DNA from: Anodontia alba
Lineage: Eukaryota > Mollusca > Bivalvia > Lucinida > Lucinidae
DNA length: 64,000 nucleotides
Assembly (NCBI GenBank): GCA_964016985.1
Contig: OZ024834.1
Coordinates: 84,071,911 to 84,135,910 of the forward strand
Direction: 5' to 3'
The notes beneath the pieces are model-generated. The model was not told the DNA's origin. It searched no databases and worked only from the letters and a program-made list of their open reading frames with translations. Within the stretch, counting starts at the first letter, position 1, and every line of letters begins with the position of its first letter. The position numbers and the translations under genes are program-made. Positions 33,826-45,143 of the stretch are shown piece by piece.

Positions 33826-34296
33826 CATTTTGTTGTAGATCGGTTGAGAGATATCAAAGTATCCTTATCACTGAATAAATCAAATAACAAATTAGAGACT
33901 GGAGAATTTCTGTCAAAATAGTGGCCCTGTCACAGATACACAATTTAGACCAATCGTTTTGTGCAAGCTAGTACTTGTATTTGTATCTCTACAAACTTTT
34001 TATCATTTAATATCATCAATAAAATTCGGATAAAATGAATATGTCTGAAAATATATGAAGGAATGAAAAATAAAGGGAAAGAAAATTATAATGATAATAA
34101 TAATAATAGAAAAAATGGGCCCATTCCGATCCGGTCTGGCACTTAGATTCATTTCTGTCCGGTACGGTAAATTTGTGGACCGGATGTGCATGTGAACCGG
34201 TGCTAAGGTAATTTTCTTGCTCGCAAAAAATGATGTGCTAAAAGTAAATTTCTTGACTGCAAATAAAAAAAGAAAGAAATAAAAAATAAAAAGAAG

Positions 34297-34376
34297 ATGC
34301 GGCACGCAAGGTTTTTTGCCAGAACTATCCTCGTAAAAAACAATGATGTTGATGGAGCCTTTAGACTTCTAAACAA
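34297..34376 (+). CDS. MRPS21: MRPS21 exon 1
   Basis: 80 nt from ATG to donor gtaaga, ending phase 2. Conserved ART and the N-D-V-D-G-A-F-R helix are seen. The 5' flank is A-rich, with no recognisable promoter motif. Confidence 0.92.
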
Positions 34377-37300
34377 GTAAGAATATCTTACAAGATGCGA
34401 GTCAAGTACAAGATAAAATTAACAAGTTTCAGCTTTCACAAAAGCTTACGTGTGCTCATTTTATGCTAAATGAAAGGAAAAATAAACTGAAATGTACCAT
34501 GTATGTTTTACTAAGACTATTGTGTAAATAAAATGCAGATATTTGTGACATATCGAAGACTTTAAAATTGTGTAAGCAGTGCTTGCACTACTGTCCATTT
34601 GACATTTGGAAAGATGTTTTTTGCTTGGTGTTTTATTTCAAAAGAAAATATTTTGTACTGATTGACCATATCTTATCAGAAACTATTTGTCCTTTATGTT
34701 TCTGTGTTTTATTCTCAAATATTTACACAAAAATTAAAGTTACGGCCAAACGTTGGTCTGACCTATGCAATTTCTATAGTAAAGTGATTTTTTTGAATTT
34801 TTGTCTAAGAAAATATTTTTTACTTTTCTTTGCTGAATTTGAATTATTGATGTCTTTTACAACAATATTGTGAAAATTTCAGAAAAAATGAACAAGTGGA
34901 ACTTGTTGAAAATTTGGCTCCAAGTTACCTTCCCTATAGATTTCTGCATGGTTTGGCTTCATTTTTACTATGGGAAAAAGTGAAAATATTTGATTTTTTA
35001 AAAACCAATGACTAGAATAAATTTTTTTTATACATAGTTACGACAAATGGTTTTGCATTAAATCATGACGAAAATTTGCAAATTTACTTCTTCTGTGTAA
35101 AGCAAAAAAATGACTTTCTGAAAGATGTCAAAAGCACAGTAACTGTCAGTCCTGGCTCCAATATCTGGAAGTCCTGGCAATCAAATTTTTTCACTCACTT
35201 TCAGAAATTCAACCTCAATGTTCTTAAACTCTCATTTATAGAGTAAAACTGCCATTCTTAAACTAAATAACACATAAATTCATTCTAAATTTTTGTTATA
35301 AATGACTAAATATCTTTAAAAGTTGGGAGTCCCAGACTTCCTGGCTTTTATTTTTGAAAGTCCCAGGACAATTTTTGGGAGTCTCTGACTCCCAGACTTC
35401 CCTTAATGCAAGCACTGTGTAAGCTGCTCTCCGCATGGCGCTCAAATTTAAGAAAGCAGAGCTAGGAAATAGAATTGTTCAGAATCAGAATATTTTACTG
35501 ATGACACATCAAGACATTCATTCACCAAGGGCATTCATTCACCAGGATTCAGTCTGGTGTCATTATAATGTGACTTGCTGGAATATCACATTTTATTTAG
35601 GCCATGATATTTCAAAGAGGTAACTTTGAGCACCATGCTGCATCCAAACACAGTGGCAATATGACTGAGGGACACTTAGTTGAAATTACAGGAAAACATG
35701 CTGATAGATTCTTGCTTTGTAACAATCTGCATTCTTGTTCATGAGATACTGCGTAGATAAGAAAGTGTGCTTAAATTTGACTGTTCTAGTTTTGCTGTGA
35801 CCTTGAAAATTAGGTCAAGGTTACCAAAACCTACTCAGTTCATCATCTAGTCCCAATGATATACCAGTGCAAATTTGGTAGGACTCTGCTTACTGTCTCA
35901 TTAGATATCATCCAGGCAAGAAACTGGACAATTCTATTTTAAGAAACACATTTTTCTTACTCAAGCATTATTTTTTTTATTTTTTTTTTTTTTTTTTTTC
36001 CAACCAAAAAGTATTGATTTTCTTAGACCTCCAAGATAATATATGCTGTGGGTACTCATGAAAGCACCTTGTCTAGGTGCTTTTAATGGATACTCAGAGC
36101 TGTAGAAATACTATGTCTGATTTGTCCGACTTGTACCGTTTCCCTGAGGACTAGAAGGAAATTTTAATTTTTTTGTCCTGTGACGAGGACTAGAGCTCTA
36201 TCTAAGAAGAGTATCAGATTATAGGTACATATTTTTTCTTATTTCTCAAAGAACAGAAGTTGTAGTTACTCATTAGAAGTGCCTCATTAAGGCAATTCTA
36301 ATGAGTACCCACAACATTTTTTTTCTTTGAGAAATAAGAAAAAAAGTCAATTTTTGGGCAAGAAATTCTTGGTTGGACAAGTGAATTTTGACCATTTACT
36401 TGTACATGGACAAGTAATAAAATTTGATAATTCCACAACCGTGGAATAAGCACAACATATGTTTTCAATGAGAAATAAGAAATTATCTGGAGCTATGAAC
36501 AAGTACATGTACCTGGAAGAGGGCTAAAATTAGAATGAATATACTGCCGACCCTCATTATCTCGATCTTGCTTATCTTGAATAACCGTTTATATCGAAGT
36601 GAAATTCTGGTCCCTGTTTTAACATGGAAATCTAAGAACAGGTAACAAAATATTGTGGAAAAGAGGAGCAAGGAGCAATTTCTGCTCCCAAGCAGCAATT
36701 TCCTCACTTTTTTAGCATTATTTTATATATATTTCTAACTTCGGGAGTCAAATTACATATTCATTTGTTAAATTTTGTTGTTGGATTTGTTGTTTTCCTC
36801 ACTTCCGCAACTCTGATATGTCGAAGTATGGATATCTCAAAGTGTTTCAGAAAGTCCCTTGGAATTCGAAATAATGAGAGTCGACTGTATTTTCTGCAAA
36901 TCGACTATTAGTTAACAGTGCTCCAGCTAGGATTTGAGGGCAGAGGGGCGTCCAGTAGGGCACTTTTTGCGCGCTCATACAAGAATGAGGGCACCATGTG
37001 TCATGTGATGTGCTTAGTATCAAGACTTGTTACAAAATATAATCCCATTCTACAATAAATACCTCAAAAATATAGTACACATAACACTGACCTTTAAACA
37101 TTGATAACATTTTTAATTTTGGTCCGATTTTCATGAAATTTTCACCAAAATGTAGGGTTTTATGTCTGGAATTGAAATAAGACAGACGGCAGCTTAAGAA
37201 GGGCAAAGGGGCAGCAGGAAAGGGCAAGAGGGGCAGCCCACCCCTCCATATAGGGTTAGCTGGAGCACTGGTTGATGAGCAGTTGGATTTACAAAACTGG

Positions 37301-38924
37301 CCAGGCCAACCTGGTGCATGTCCAACTGGTGATCAGGTGGTCACGGGTTTGATCCCCACAACATTCTTTCGTGGAGATTGCTCTTGAAATATTTTCTATG
37401 GTTATTCTCTTCCTTCCGCTGATTCAAGAAGGGCAGTTGTCAGTTTCTGGCGAAAGGATATGCACAACTTTAGGCACTGGTTAACCGCTTAGAGGACTAT
37501 AAAACCTGCCCAGGTAAACCGGTTAGGTAACCATTTTAGACACGACCTTAATGTATTGACTGGGCCATAAAACCTCAACACAAACAAATTTAACAAACAT
37601 ACAGTTTGCAAAACTGATGATTGACTTGTGAATTCCCAAAACAACCAACAACAATTTTTTGTGGAGAACTAAATATTTACCTGGACCCAGTTGTTCAAAA
37701 CTAACGGCATCATTAGTTAACGATTCGTTAAAATTTACATCGAGTGATAAGCAAATATGCTGGAATTTTTTGCTACTCACATTTTTTCGGCAAAAAATAT
37801 CAGAATATTGTGTATTGAATCTGCTAAAACAGTTAACGAAATGACCCTTAACGAGCTTGTTAAGCTAACAATGCTTTGAACAACTGGGACCTGGTATTCC
37901 CTGTTATTGATTCTCCAGAAAAAAAAGAAAAAAAACTGTTGTAGTACTCATCAGCAGCACCTCATTGAGGTGCTGCTAATGAGTACACACAACATGTTTT
38001 CGTGTAGAAGTAAGGAAATTATTATTTTGATACCCCTACTTATAAGGGAAAAAAAAGGTAAGAGAAAAGTCCAGGGAGTATCACAATCACAAGCCGCAGC
38101 CCTTCCCAGACACCAAGAGGAAGAAGAAACAGACAAAACAGAACAAGCGTAAATCAAACAAACATACCAAAAGCACTAAGATTAGCTTTCTTTTCCCCAA
38201 GCAAGGTAATTGTAATGCTAAAAAGTACTGAAAAACACAAGAACAAAATAACATAAGGCAACTCTTAAAACAAATCACCTCATAGAATAAATCACAAAGC
38301 AACAAAATGTAAGACTAACAACCTTAATTTCTTTATATTTTTCTGAGAAAAAGGCTTGACATTTTATGTCCTACATGTATTTTTCTATTTAGGCAGACAT
38401 TTCACATGAAATGTAATATAAGTCAAGCCTTATTTTTTCAGAAAAATAAAAACAAAATAAAATGTCATTTGTAGTTTGTTGTTGATACAGTAAATGTCCT
38501 AAATTTTCGAACACTTTATTCCAATTTTTTTTTGCTTACATTTCCCTGTTTATGCAGCAGTTTCTTTAAATGCTTGGTGGAATGGCAAACAGTGTTGACT
38601 CTGATCAGACTGCTCTTAGGAGCAGTCTGATCCGGGTCTACACTGTTCCCATATGCAATTATGTCAGACACTTTCAAATTTACCATACAGGCAGTTTAAG
38701 GCTTGTGTGTAATTCATTACCAAAATTTCAAATTCTTATGTTTCAGAACATTGACAAATGAAAACATTCTTCAAGAAGCTCGGCAAAAACAGCGTTTTGA
38801 ACCGCCTTGCAAGAAGAGAAGACGAATATGTCATGAGAGATGTGTCCGTATCTACAATTCTGAGATGAGTCGGAAGATAGATATGTTGATGAAAAAGAAT
38901 AGGACAGATCCTTGGCCAAGATGA
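34297..38924 (+). CDS. MRPS21: Mitochondrial ribosomal protein S21 (bS21m), two coding exons
   Basis: Exon 1 34297-34376 and exon 2 38747-38924 join at phase 2 to give 85 aa plus TGA (human is 87 aa). The product is a small basic protein of the mitochondrial small ribosomal subunit, homologous to bacterial bS21. Exon 1 gives MRHARFFARTILVKNNDVDG then AFRLLNK, matching the (K)HLKFIARTVMVQ.GNV..A(Y)R start. Exon 2 gives EARQKQRFEPPCKKRRRI, then HERCVRIYNSEMSRKIDMLM and KKNRTDPWP. The match to the YYEKPCRRRQRE...RIYN.EM.RKI..LMRKNRADPW tail of animal MRPS21 is very strong. The 4.4-kb intron holds an 841-bp hAT-like element, hairpin-E copies, a MITE-T, a SINE-A, a MITE-D and a repeat-L copy. No upstream exon is needed, since the first ATG is at the expected N terminus. 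Confidence 0.93.
34577..35417. mobile_element. 841-bp non-autonomous DNA element (hAT-like ends) in MRPS21 intron
   Basis: Ends cagtgcttgca / tgcaagcactg, directly flanked by tgtaag (34571-34576 and 35418-35423). The duplication is 6 bp, not the 8 bp usual for hAT, so the class is uncertain. No transposase. Confidence 0.62.
36031..36480. repeat. Hairpin-E copies, two
   Basis: 36047-36103 has gtgggtactcatgaaagcac. 36240-36343 is ttcttatttctcaaagaaca ... actcattagaagtgcctcat / complement ... aaataagaa. Confidence 0.65.
36540..36891. mobile_element. MITE-T copy
   Basis: Left ccgaccctcattatctcgat, right aataatgagagtcgactgta; core gaggagc...gctcc diverged. Confidence 0.72.
37290..37592 (+). mobile_element. 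SINE-A copy, old
   Basis: The head is eroded (ctggccaggccaacctggtg) but the B box tcacgggtttgatcccc, the body agaagggcagttgtcagttt and the tail gggccataaaacctcaacac remain. Confidence 0.75.
37682..38010. mobile_element. MITE-D, then hairpin-E
   Basis: 37682-37891: ctggacccagttgttcaaaa ... tttgaacaactgggacct. 37938-38005: gttgtagtactcatcagcag / gctaatgagtacacacaaca. Confidence 0.72.
38052..38322. repeat. Dispersed repeat L, copy 2
   Basis: ggtaagagaaaagtccaggg ... aatcacaaagcaacaaaatg, the partner of 14516-14775. Confidence 0.55.
38330..38452. repeat. Inverted repeat
   Basis: tttttctgagaaaaaggctt-gac pairs with gtcaagccttattttttcag; inner catgtatttttctatttagg loop. Confidence 0.65.
38580..38652. 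repeat. MITE-G-type core hairpin
   Basis: gtgttgactctgatcagact / agtctgatccgggtctacac, just before MRPS21 exon 2; outer ends not clear. Confidence 0.6.
38747..38924 (+). CDS. MRPS21: MRPS21 exon 2
   Basis: 178 nt, acceptor tatgtttcag, phase 2 entry, stop TGA at 38922-38924. It contains the basic PPCKKRRR patch and the diagnostic C-terminal RKI..LM.KNR.DPWP. A MITE-G-type hairpin (38580-38652) lies about 100 bp before the acceptor. Confidence 0.95.
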
Positions 38925-39072
38925 TATAGACTTTAAAAGATTAACTGGAGAAACATTTTGTTTGTTATGCTGTTCCACAAACTGTTCTGCTACAGATAAG
39001 CAGAGTTACCAGATAATATTTTTCTAACTTCTCTACACATCATACATGTACATTCATGGGTCTCATTTGAAT

Positions 39073-39416
39073 TACCGTATTTGATCTTATTACCGCACAT
39101 ACCCCCTATAAGCGCACAGTCAAGAAATTCCATAGTCTTCAGATTACAGCCAGTGTACTTTTTTCTTTACTTCTTTATAAAGGCATATGTTGTGGATACT
39201 CATTTGAATTGCATCGACTTGTCCTTTATAAACATATGCCTTTATAAAGAAAATCAGAAAAAAAAACCCCGCATAATCATCATCAAATACATCCTTTTCT
39301 GATCTTTTTTATAATGTATCCTTGGTAGATAGATACATATTTTACCACAAATAAGTGTTCCAAGCAATTTTGAAATACCTAAGTGCACAGTGCGGTAACT
39401 AGGTCGAATACGGTAT
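39073..39416. mobile_element. MITE-F copy
   Basis: Ends taccgtatttgatcttatta and ctaggtcgaatacggta; cacatacccc...aagcgcacagtcaag left, aagtgcacagtgcggtaa right. Confidence 0.75.
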
Positions 39417-39504
39417 CTTGCTGATTCTGAGGTGCAAAGCTTGTTTTGGACAAGAAGCAGAATTATATAAGCAGCATAGCTCAAGATAAAACAGGTTATC
39501 CAAT

Positions 39505-39985
39505 ATTTTTCTTATTTTTCCATGAAAAAAATGTGGGCTCTCATTAGATGTGCTTCACTGAGGCATTTATTATAAGTACCCACAAGTCTTTCTTTTTGTG
39601 AAGAAATAAGGAAAAAAAATCAATAATTTTGGGTTGAAAAAAGTGCCTTATCTGGAGCTGTGACTGCATATTTTCTCATTTTATGATAACATGTATTTCG
39701 CCATCAAAACATATTACTAAGGTAGTTATAATAATAACTTTTACAATCATTGCTATAGATTAGTATGTGATATACGTTGCAATATTGTATCTGATAATAT
39801 ATTTTATTTATTTCGCTATTAATAGTATGTATTCTATATTAAGGTATATATTTTATTGCCAATGAATATTCATTTTGCAAATAAATATATTTTTATTGGC
39901 CATAAATATCTGAATACAGAATACATATTTTAATTTGGAACAAAATTTATTACCAAGCTCAATATTGCAACATATATCACGCCAA
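39505..39985. repeat. Hairpin-E copy and AT-rich inverted repeat
   Basis: 39505-39612: ttcttatttttccatgaaaa ... cttgtgaagaaataagga. 39765-39985: tgtgatatacgttgcaatat pairs with atattgcaacatatatcac. Confidence 0.55.
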
Positions 39986-40059
39986 CATAGATGAGGCACT
40001 TTTTTTTCCAGCAAACATTATTGACATTTTTTTCTTCTTTCTCTGCAATAATATATACA

Positions 40060-40399
40060 GTCGACTCTCATTATCTCGAATTCCAAGGAACTCTCTGAAA
40101 TACTTCGAGATATCTGTACCTCTGCATATCAGAGTGGCAGAATTGAGGAAAAAAAGTCATCAAAACAACCACATTCAACAAACAAACATGTACATGTGTA
40201 ATTGGACTCTTTGAGTTAGAGATATATTGAAAATATTCTGGAAAAGAGGAGAAATTGCTCGGAGCAATTTCTCCTCTTTTCCATAATATTTTTTTTTTAC
40301 CTGTTGTTAGATTTTTACGTTTAGGTAGGGACCAGATTTTCACTTCGAGATAAGCGGTTATTCGAGATAAGCGAGTTCGAGATAACGAGAGTCAGCTGT
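40060..40399. mobile_element. MITE-T copy
   Basis: Ends acagtcgactctcattatct and gagataacgagagtcagctg; core hairpin gaaaagaggagaaattgctc and complement. Confidence 0.82.
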
Positions 40400-40550
40400 A
40401 ATGTGAGAAATCATCAGAGGCGAGAGTGGCGATTCTAATGAGCACCCACAACATTTATTTGTTAAGAAATAAGAAAAATATTTTTATCTGGGTACTCATT
40501 ATATCTGGAATCATGCACAAATGTACCATTTACAACGTGTGTCTTTGAAG

Positions 40551-40745
40551 ACAGTATGTTAACCCTTGTCATGCTGAATAAAGATGCCACACCCATTTCT
40601 AATTGTCAGCCAGTTAGATTGCCTAAAACAGATTGTGGATATAAATCTCACATCCTAATGAAAAACTGTGCAGATCCAAATCAGTTGGCTTCTTCACTGT
40701 TTGCAAAGGCAGGGCACATCCAGGTCCAGCAAGACAATGATTAAT
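40551..40745. mobile_element. MITE-G-related element (ttaacccttgtcatgctg type)
   Basis: Starts tgttaacccttgtcatgctg and continues like the 49709-49916 copy (gatgccacaccca..., gtgcagatccaaatcagttg); the right end is lost. Confidence 0.58.
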
Positions 40746-40934
40746 ATGACCAGGTCTACATTATCAAGGACATTTTACATAAGTTGGCAGCTTTTAAACC
40801 ACTTTATTAATTCGTTTGTTACTTCTAACTACCTTTAAATCTGTCTGAACACTAAATAACCAAAGTATTCTTTGTTTCCAATACTATATGGTGAAAATGC
40901 CATTACTTACTTACTTCTAGATAAAAGGCATGTC

Positions 40935-41085
40935 AAGATAGAAATATTTTTCTTATTTCTCTGCAAAATATTTTTTTCTTATTTCTCTGCAAACTTTATG
41001 TTGTGGTACTCACTAGAAATGCCTGGTATAGGTGCTTCTAATGAGTACCATAACATACGTTTTCTAGGAAAAATATCATAGGTTT
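40935..41085. repeat. Hairpin-E copy
   Basis: ttcttatttctctgcaaact, then gtactcactagaaatgcctg / ggtgcttctaatgagtacc. Confidence 0.6.
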
Positions 41086-41259
41086 AAAAAAGCCTTACCT
41101 ACAGCAGAGAACTATATACATTTCACATAAATGCCTACACACCCCACTTTCCATTATTAGCTGAGGGGGTATATGTTACATAGGCTTGTATTATACAACT
41201 AGTAAGAACAAGAATGTTAACAATAGTTTCACAACAAAATTTGGTTTATCCAGAATACA

Positions 41260-41577
41260 AAGGGCTAGGAAAAGTAATACTTTCATTTCCACAGTACCAA
41301 CCTGGCTGGAGACCTAGTGAGATACAATCAACTCTCATTATTTCAAACTCTAAGGGACTGTAATACATGTACCTAGTTTAACAATAGTTTCCAGAACACT
41401 AAGGGCTAGGAAAAGTAATACTTTCATTTCCACAGTACCAACCTGGCTGAAGACCTAGTGAGATACAATGAACTCTCATTATCTCAAACTCTAAGGGACC
41501 ATAATACATGTACAATTGTACTTAGTTTTACAATAGTTTCATGTACTTAGTTTAACAATAGTTTCAAATAAAAGGAG

Positions 41578-41676
<99 letters not shown>

Positions 41677-41990
41677 GCGCAAACATTTCCCATAATGTAA
41701 TAAGGTCCCTTAAAGTTTGAGATAATGAGAGTTGATTGTATCTCACTAGGTCTCCAGCCAGGATGTTACTCTGGAAATAAAAGTATTATTACTTTTCTGA
41801 CTCCTTAGTATTCTGGAGACCTAGTGAGATACAATCAACTCTCAATGGTTTGAGAAAGATAGTTTAAATAAAAGAAACATATAGCAAACTAAAACAGCAT
41901 TTCCTATAATTTAGTTTGACTTGAAAGCTGTAGTTTGAGTTACCAGTGTTTGAGATAATGATAGTCCACTGTAATTTCAAATAATTGTCT
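41260..41990. repeat. Tandem 141-bp duplication, TA microsatellite and MITE-T-like ends
   Basis: Two units (41260-41400, 41401-41520) of aagggctaggaaaagtaata. (TA)n lies at 41580-41672. The motif actctcattatctcaaactc and complements occur five times in 41325-41970, so this is several rearranged copies of one terminal repeat. Confidence 0.6.
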
Positions 41991-42074
41991 CTGAGCAAGT
42001 TTAGATCAGTTTAGATCGCAGAAGACATTGATACACTCACAATGAATGCTTATGTGAACCAGTTTATGCCTAGC

Positions 42075-42222
42075 ATCCTGAAACAGGACATCGATAATCA
42101 CCTGAAACAGGACATCGATAACCACCTGAAACAGGACATCCACCTGAAACAGGACATCGATAACCACCTGAAACAGGACATCGATAACCACCTGAAACAG
42201 CCCAAACAGGACATTGATAACC
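42075..42222. repeat. 24-bp minisatellite inside a MITE-G-like element
   Basis: Unit cacctgaaacaggacatcga-taac repeated about six times with partial units. Element flanks: gtagatccagataagac ... gatcagggtctacagtgttt. Confidence 0.82.
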
Positions 42223-42399
42223 ATTGTAGATCCAGATAAGACACCACAGACATCTGATCAGGGTCTACAGTGTTTGTTTTAAATACAGAAATTTCTATAA
42301 AACATGGTATTAATAATAAAAAAAAACTATTTCTATTGGAAATGAAAAAACACTTGAAAATCTCCAGATAAGAGAGGGTATCCACAAAATACAAATGTA

Positions 42400-42512
42400 T
42401 TTTTTCTTATTTCTCCATGTAAACTAATGTTGTAGGTATTCATTAGAAGCACCTCAGTGAGATGCTTCTAATGAGTACCCACAACATATGTTTTTGTGGA
42501 GAAATAAGAAAA
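42400..42512. repeat. Hairpin-E, well preserved
   Basis: ttcttatttctccatgtaaa ... gtggagaaataagaa; core ggtattcattagaagcacct / gatgcttctaatgagtaccc. Confidence 0.8.
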
Positions 42513-42633
42513 GTCAGTACTTTTTGGTTGAAAAATTGTGCCTGATCCAAAGCTTTAAACTTGACATAAAATGGTTAAAGTGTACAAAGATGGGATGTAC
42601 TGACAGTGATATTGTAATAGAATGTTGAAATAT

Positions 42634-42996
42634 AGTTGACTCTCGTTATCTCGACTTTGTTTATCTAGAGTAACCACTTACATTTTGTATCTCAAAGTGT
42701 TCGGAAGTGAAATTCTGGTCCCTGTTTTTGTATGGAAATCAAACAACTGGTAACAAAATATTGTGTAAAAGAGGAGAAATTGCTCCTAAGCAATTTCTCC
42801 TCTTTTCCACAATATTTTCAATATATCTCTAACTTCAGGAATCAAATTACATATTCATTTATGAAATGTGATTGTTCAGATTACTTTTTCCTCAATTCTG
42901 CAAATCTGATATGTTGAGGTACCAGTATCTGGAAGTATTTCAGAGAGTCCCTTGGACTTCGAGATAACATGAAGATAACAAGAATCAACTGTAGTT
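42634..42996. mobile_element. MITE-T copy
   Basis: Left agttgactctcgttatctcg, core gaggagaaattgctcctaag, right gataacaagaatcaactgta. Confidence 0.78.
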
Positions 42997-43021
42997 TCAC
43001 AGGTGTGTTTTTTTAACCATT

Positions 43022-43327
43022 ATTTGTTTGTGTTGAGGTTTTACGGCCCAGTCAACCCAATGGGGTCATGTCGAGCGTGATCAGTTTACCTAACCACACG
43101 TTTACTGGGCAGGCTTAGTCCTCGAAGCGGTTAACCAGTATTGTGCACATTCTTTCACCAGAAACTGACAACTTCCCTTCTTGAATCAGCGGAAGGGAGA
43201 GAATGACCGTAGAAAATATTTCATGATCAATCTCCACGAAAGAATGTTGCCGACCTAGGCGGGGGTTGAACCCGCGACCTCCTGGTCTCCAGTTGGACGG
43301 CGCATCCAACTGAGCCACCAAGGCCGT
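43022..43327 (-). mobile_element. SINE-A copy, full length
   Basis: Tail ttatttgtttgtgttgaggt at the left, B-box complement gggggttgaacccgcgac, head complement aactgagccaccaaggccg at the right. Confidence 0.86.
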
Positions 43328-43369
43328 TAAAGTAACAAGCAAAATTTGTAGATGACAACATCCAAATTT

Positions 43370-43447
43370 TTTCAGAGAAAAGTCGGTCTTGAAACTTCAT
43401 GTGAATCATCTGCTTGGCAGATGATTCACATGAGATCTCAAGACTTA
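43370..43447. repeat. Hairpin-H copy
   Basis: gtcttgaaacttcatgtgaa-tcatctgc / gcagatgattcacatgagat; a short relative of 44880-45005. Confidence 0.6.
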
Positions 43448-43764
43448 TCATCTGCTATAACTGTGATTGGCACTTTAATAAAGGATTAATGTTAGAAAAT
43501 CTGGAAACTTGAGATTTAATAAAATAAAATATACAAATTTTACAATTGATGTTGCTTTTGGTGTACTGTAGTAGACTGTATTTACCCAAAGTATTGAACA
43601 GAGATATCTTTGAACAGTGCAGATCCAGAGAAACCTGCTCCTGCTCCTAGGACGACTTTGTTCAGAGTCTACACTATTTACCATGTAGTCAACAGTATAA
43701 TGTGAATGATGGTACAGAGGACTTGTTAAGGAGTAGTATTTGGTGATAATTCAGGGATAATTTT

Positions 43765-43957
43765 CTCCATTCTCCATAAACACATTTGTTGTGGGTACTC
43801 ATTAGAAGCGCCTCGTCAAGGCGTAGAAGCGCCTCATCAAGGTGCTTCTAATGAGTACCATTAGAAGCGCCTCGTCAAGAGTACCATTAGAAGCGCCTCG
43901 TCAAGGCGCTTCTAACGAGTACCAACAACATATGTTTTTATGGAGAAATAAGAAAAA
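43765..43957. repeat. Hairpin-E with reiterated arms
   Basis: gtgggtactcattagaagcg followed by at least four extra copies of ttagaagcgcctcgtcaag, then gcttctaacgagtaccaaca. See findings. 44010-44870 holds only weak MITE-G cores (44160-44220, 44740-44790). Confidence 0.78.
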
Positions 43958-44879
43958 TTATCCTAGAATTATCACCAAATACTCCTCCTTAACAATTCCT
44001 CTGGTGGTAGTATGATCTCTTCAATATTCTAGGGTACAATACTGCAATGGGATTGTATTTTAAAAAGGCATCAAGAAATTATCTTGATGAGATATTCTGA
44101 CACTGATCTTAAAGCTTAAGTGAGCAAACCCTTCTTATTGGGACAGACAGGCCTGAACAAACAGTGTAGAACCAGATCAAAGACCACAGATTGCAAGGAC
44201 TGATCAAATCTACACTGTTCGGGACAGCAATTTATAGACACATATTAAATGGAAGTGTTCAAATTTTTTGACAATATTATGATGGTACATTTTGTATGAT
44301 TTCCTCCGGGATCATGGAGTTTTTTACTGAAAAAAGGGAGAAGATTATTCTTCTGGAAAGATTGTCTGTCTCCCACACCCCAACCCCTAACTGCCCTTTT
44401 AAGGGGTCTATTTTTGTGCCATTTTCAAAATGGAGACAACTGTGACTTCCTAGTTTGCATTTCTGAACATTAGAAAGTGTGTGGAAATGGGTCAACTCTA
44501 GAACAAAAGAATTTGCTCCCCTTTCCTTTTAGAGAAGACCCCTTTTCACAAGGGAAGCATTTATAAACAAGTTTACAGAGTTACTTCCCCTAAAGGTGTA
44601 GGACAACCATGGTAAGGTACCCTAAAAATTGGGACACTTTAGTTCCTTAAAAAACTTGTCCTAATCTTTGAAAATGGCCATTTTACTACCTCTTGCTGTG
44701 TCTAAAACTGCCAAATGCGTGGTAATTAATATCAACCCTGATCAGAAGCTATATTCTGAGAATCTGATCTGGGTCTACACGTTTTGCTCTGGTTTGTCTG
44801 CTGAATACTTTGGGTAAATATGGTCAGTATATAACACTGCATGCTGGGTAAAAAAATTCAGGAGACATTTTGAAATATT

Positions 44880-45005
44880 GTTCTTATTTTTCCTGGAAAA
44901 TTGGATTTGACACTTCATGCAAATTGTCTCTCAGAGACAATTTACGTAAGAGACAATTTACATGAAGTGTCAGATCCTACTTTTTAGGAAAAATAAGAAA
45001 AAATG
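44880..45005. repeat. Hairpin-H copy
   Basis: ttcttatttttcctggaaaa-ttggatttgacacttcatgc and its complement, ending aggaaaaataagaa. It lies about 140 bp past the stop of the TRIM gene. Confidence 0.75.
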
Positions 45006-45143
45006 TCATCAGTTTGTTGTCTGCTGAATTTGCCCATAGTATGGAAAGTGATAACAGCATTCAGTTATAAATGTTGCAATAATCAAGGTGGAAAAACATA
45101 CAAGTAGAACCTTTTGCTTTATACTAACGCCAAACATGATGAT

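Noticed and set aside
42042..42239. Repeat protein with NHLKQDID units.
   Set aside because: The frame is the translation of the 24-bp minisatellite; 24 is divisible by three, so any frame stays open.
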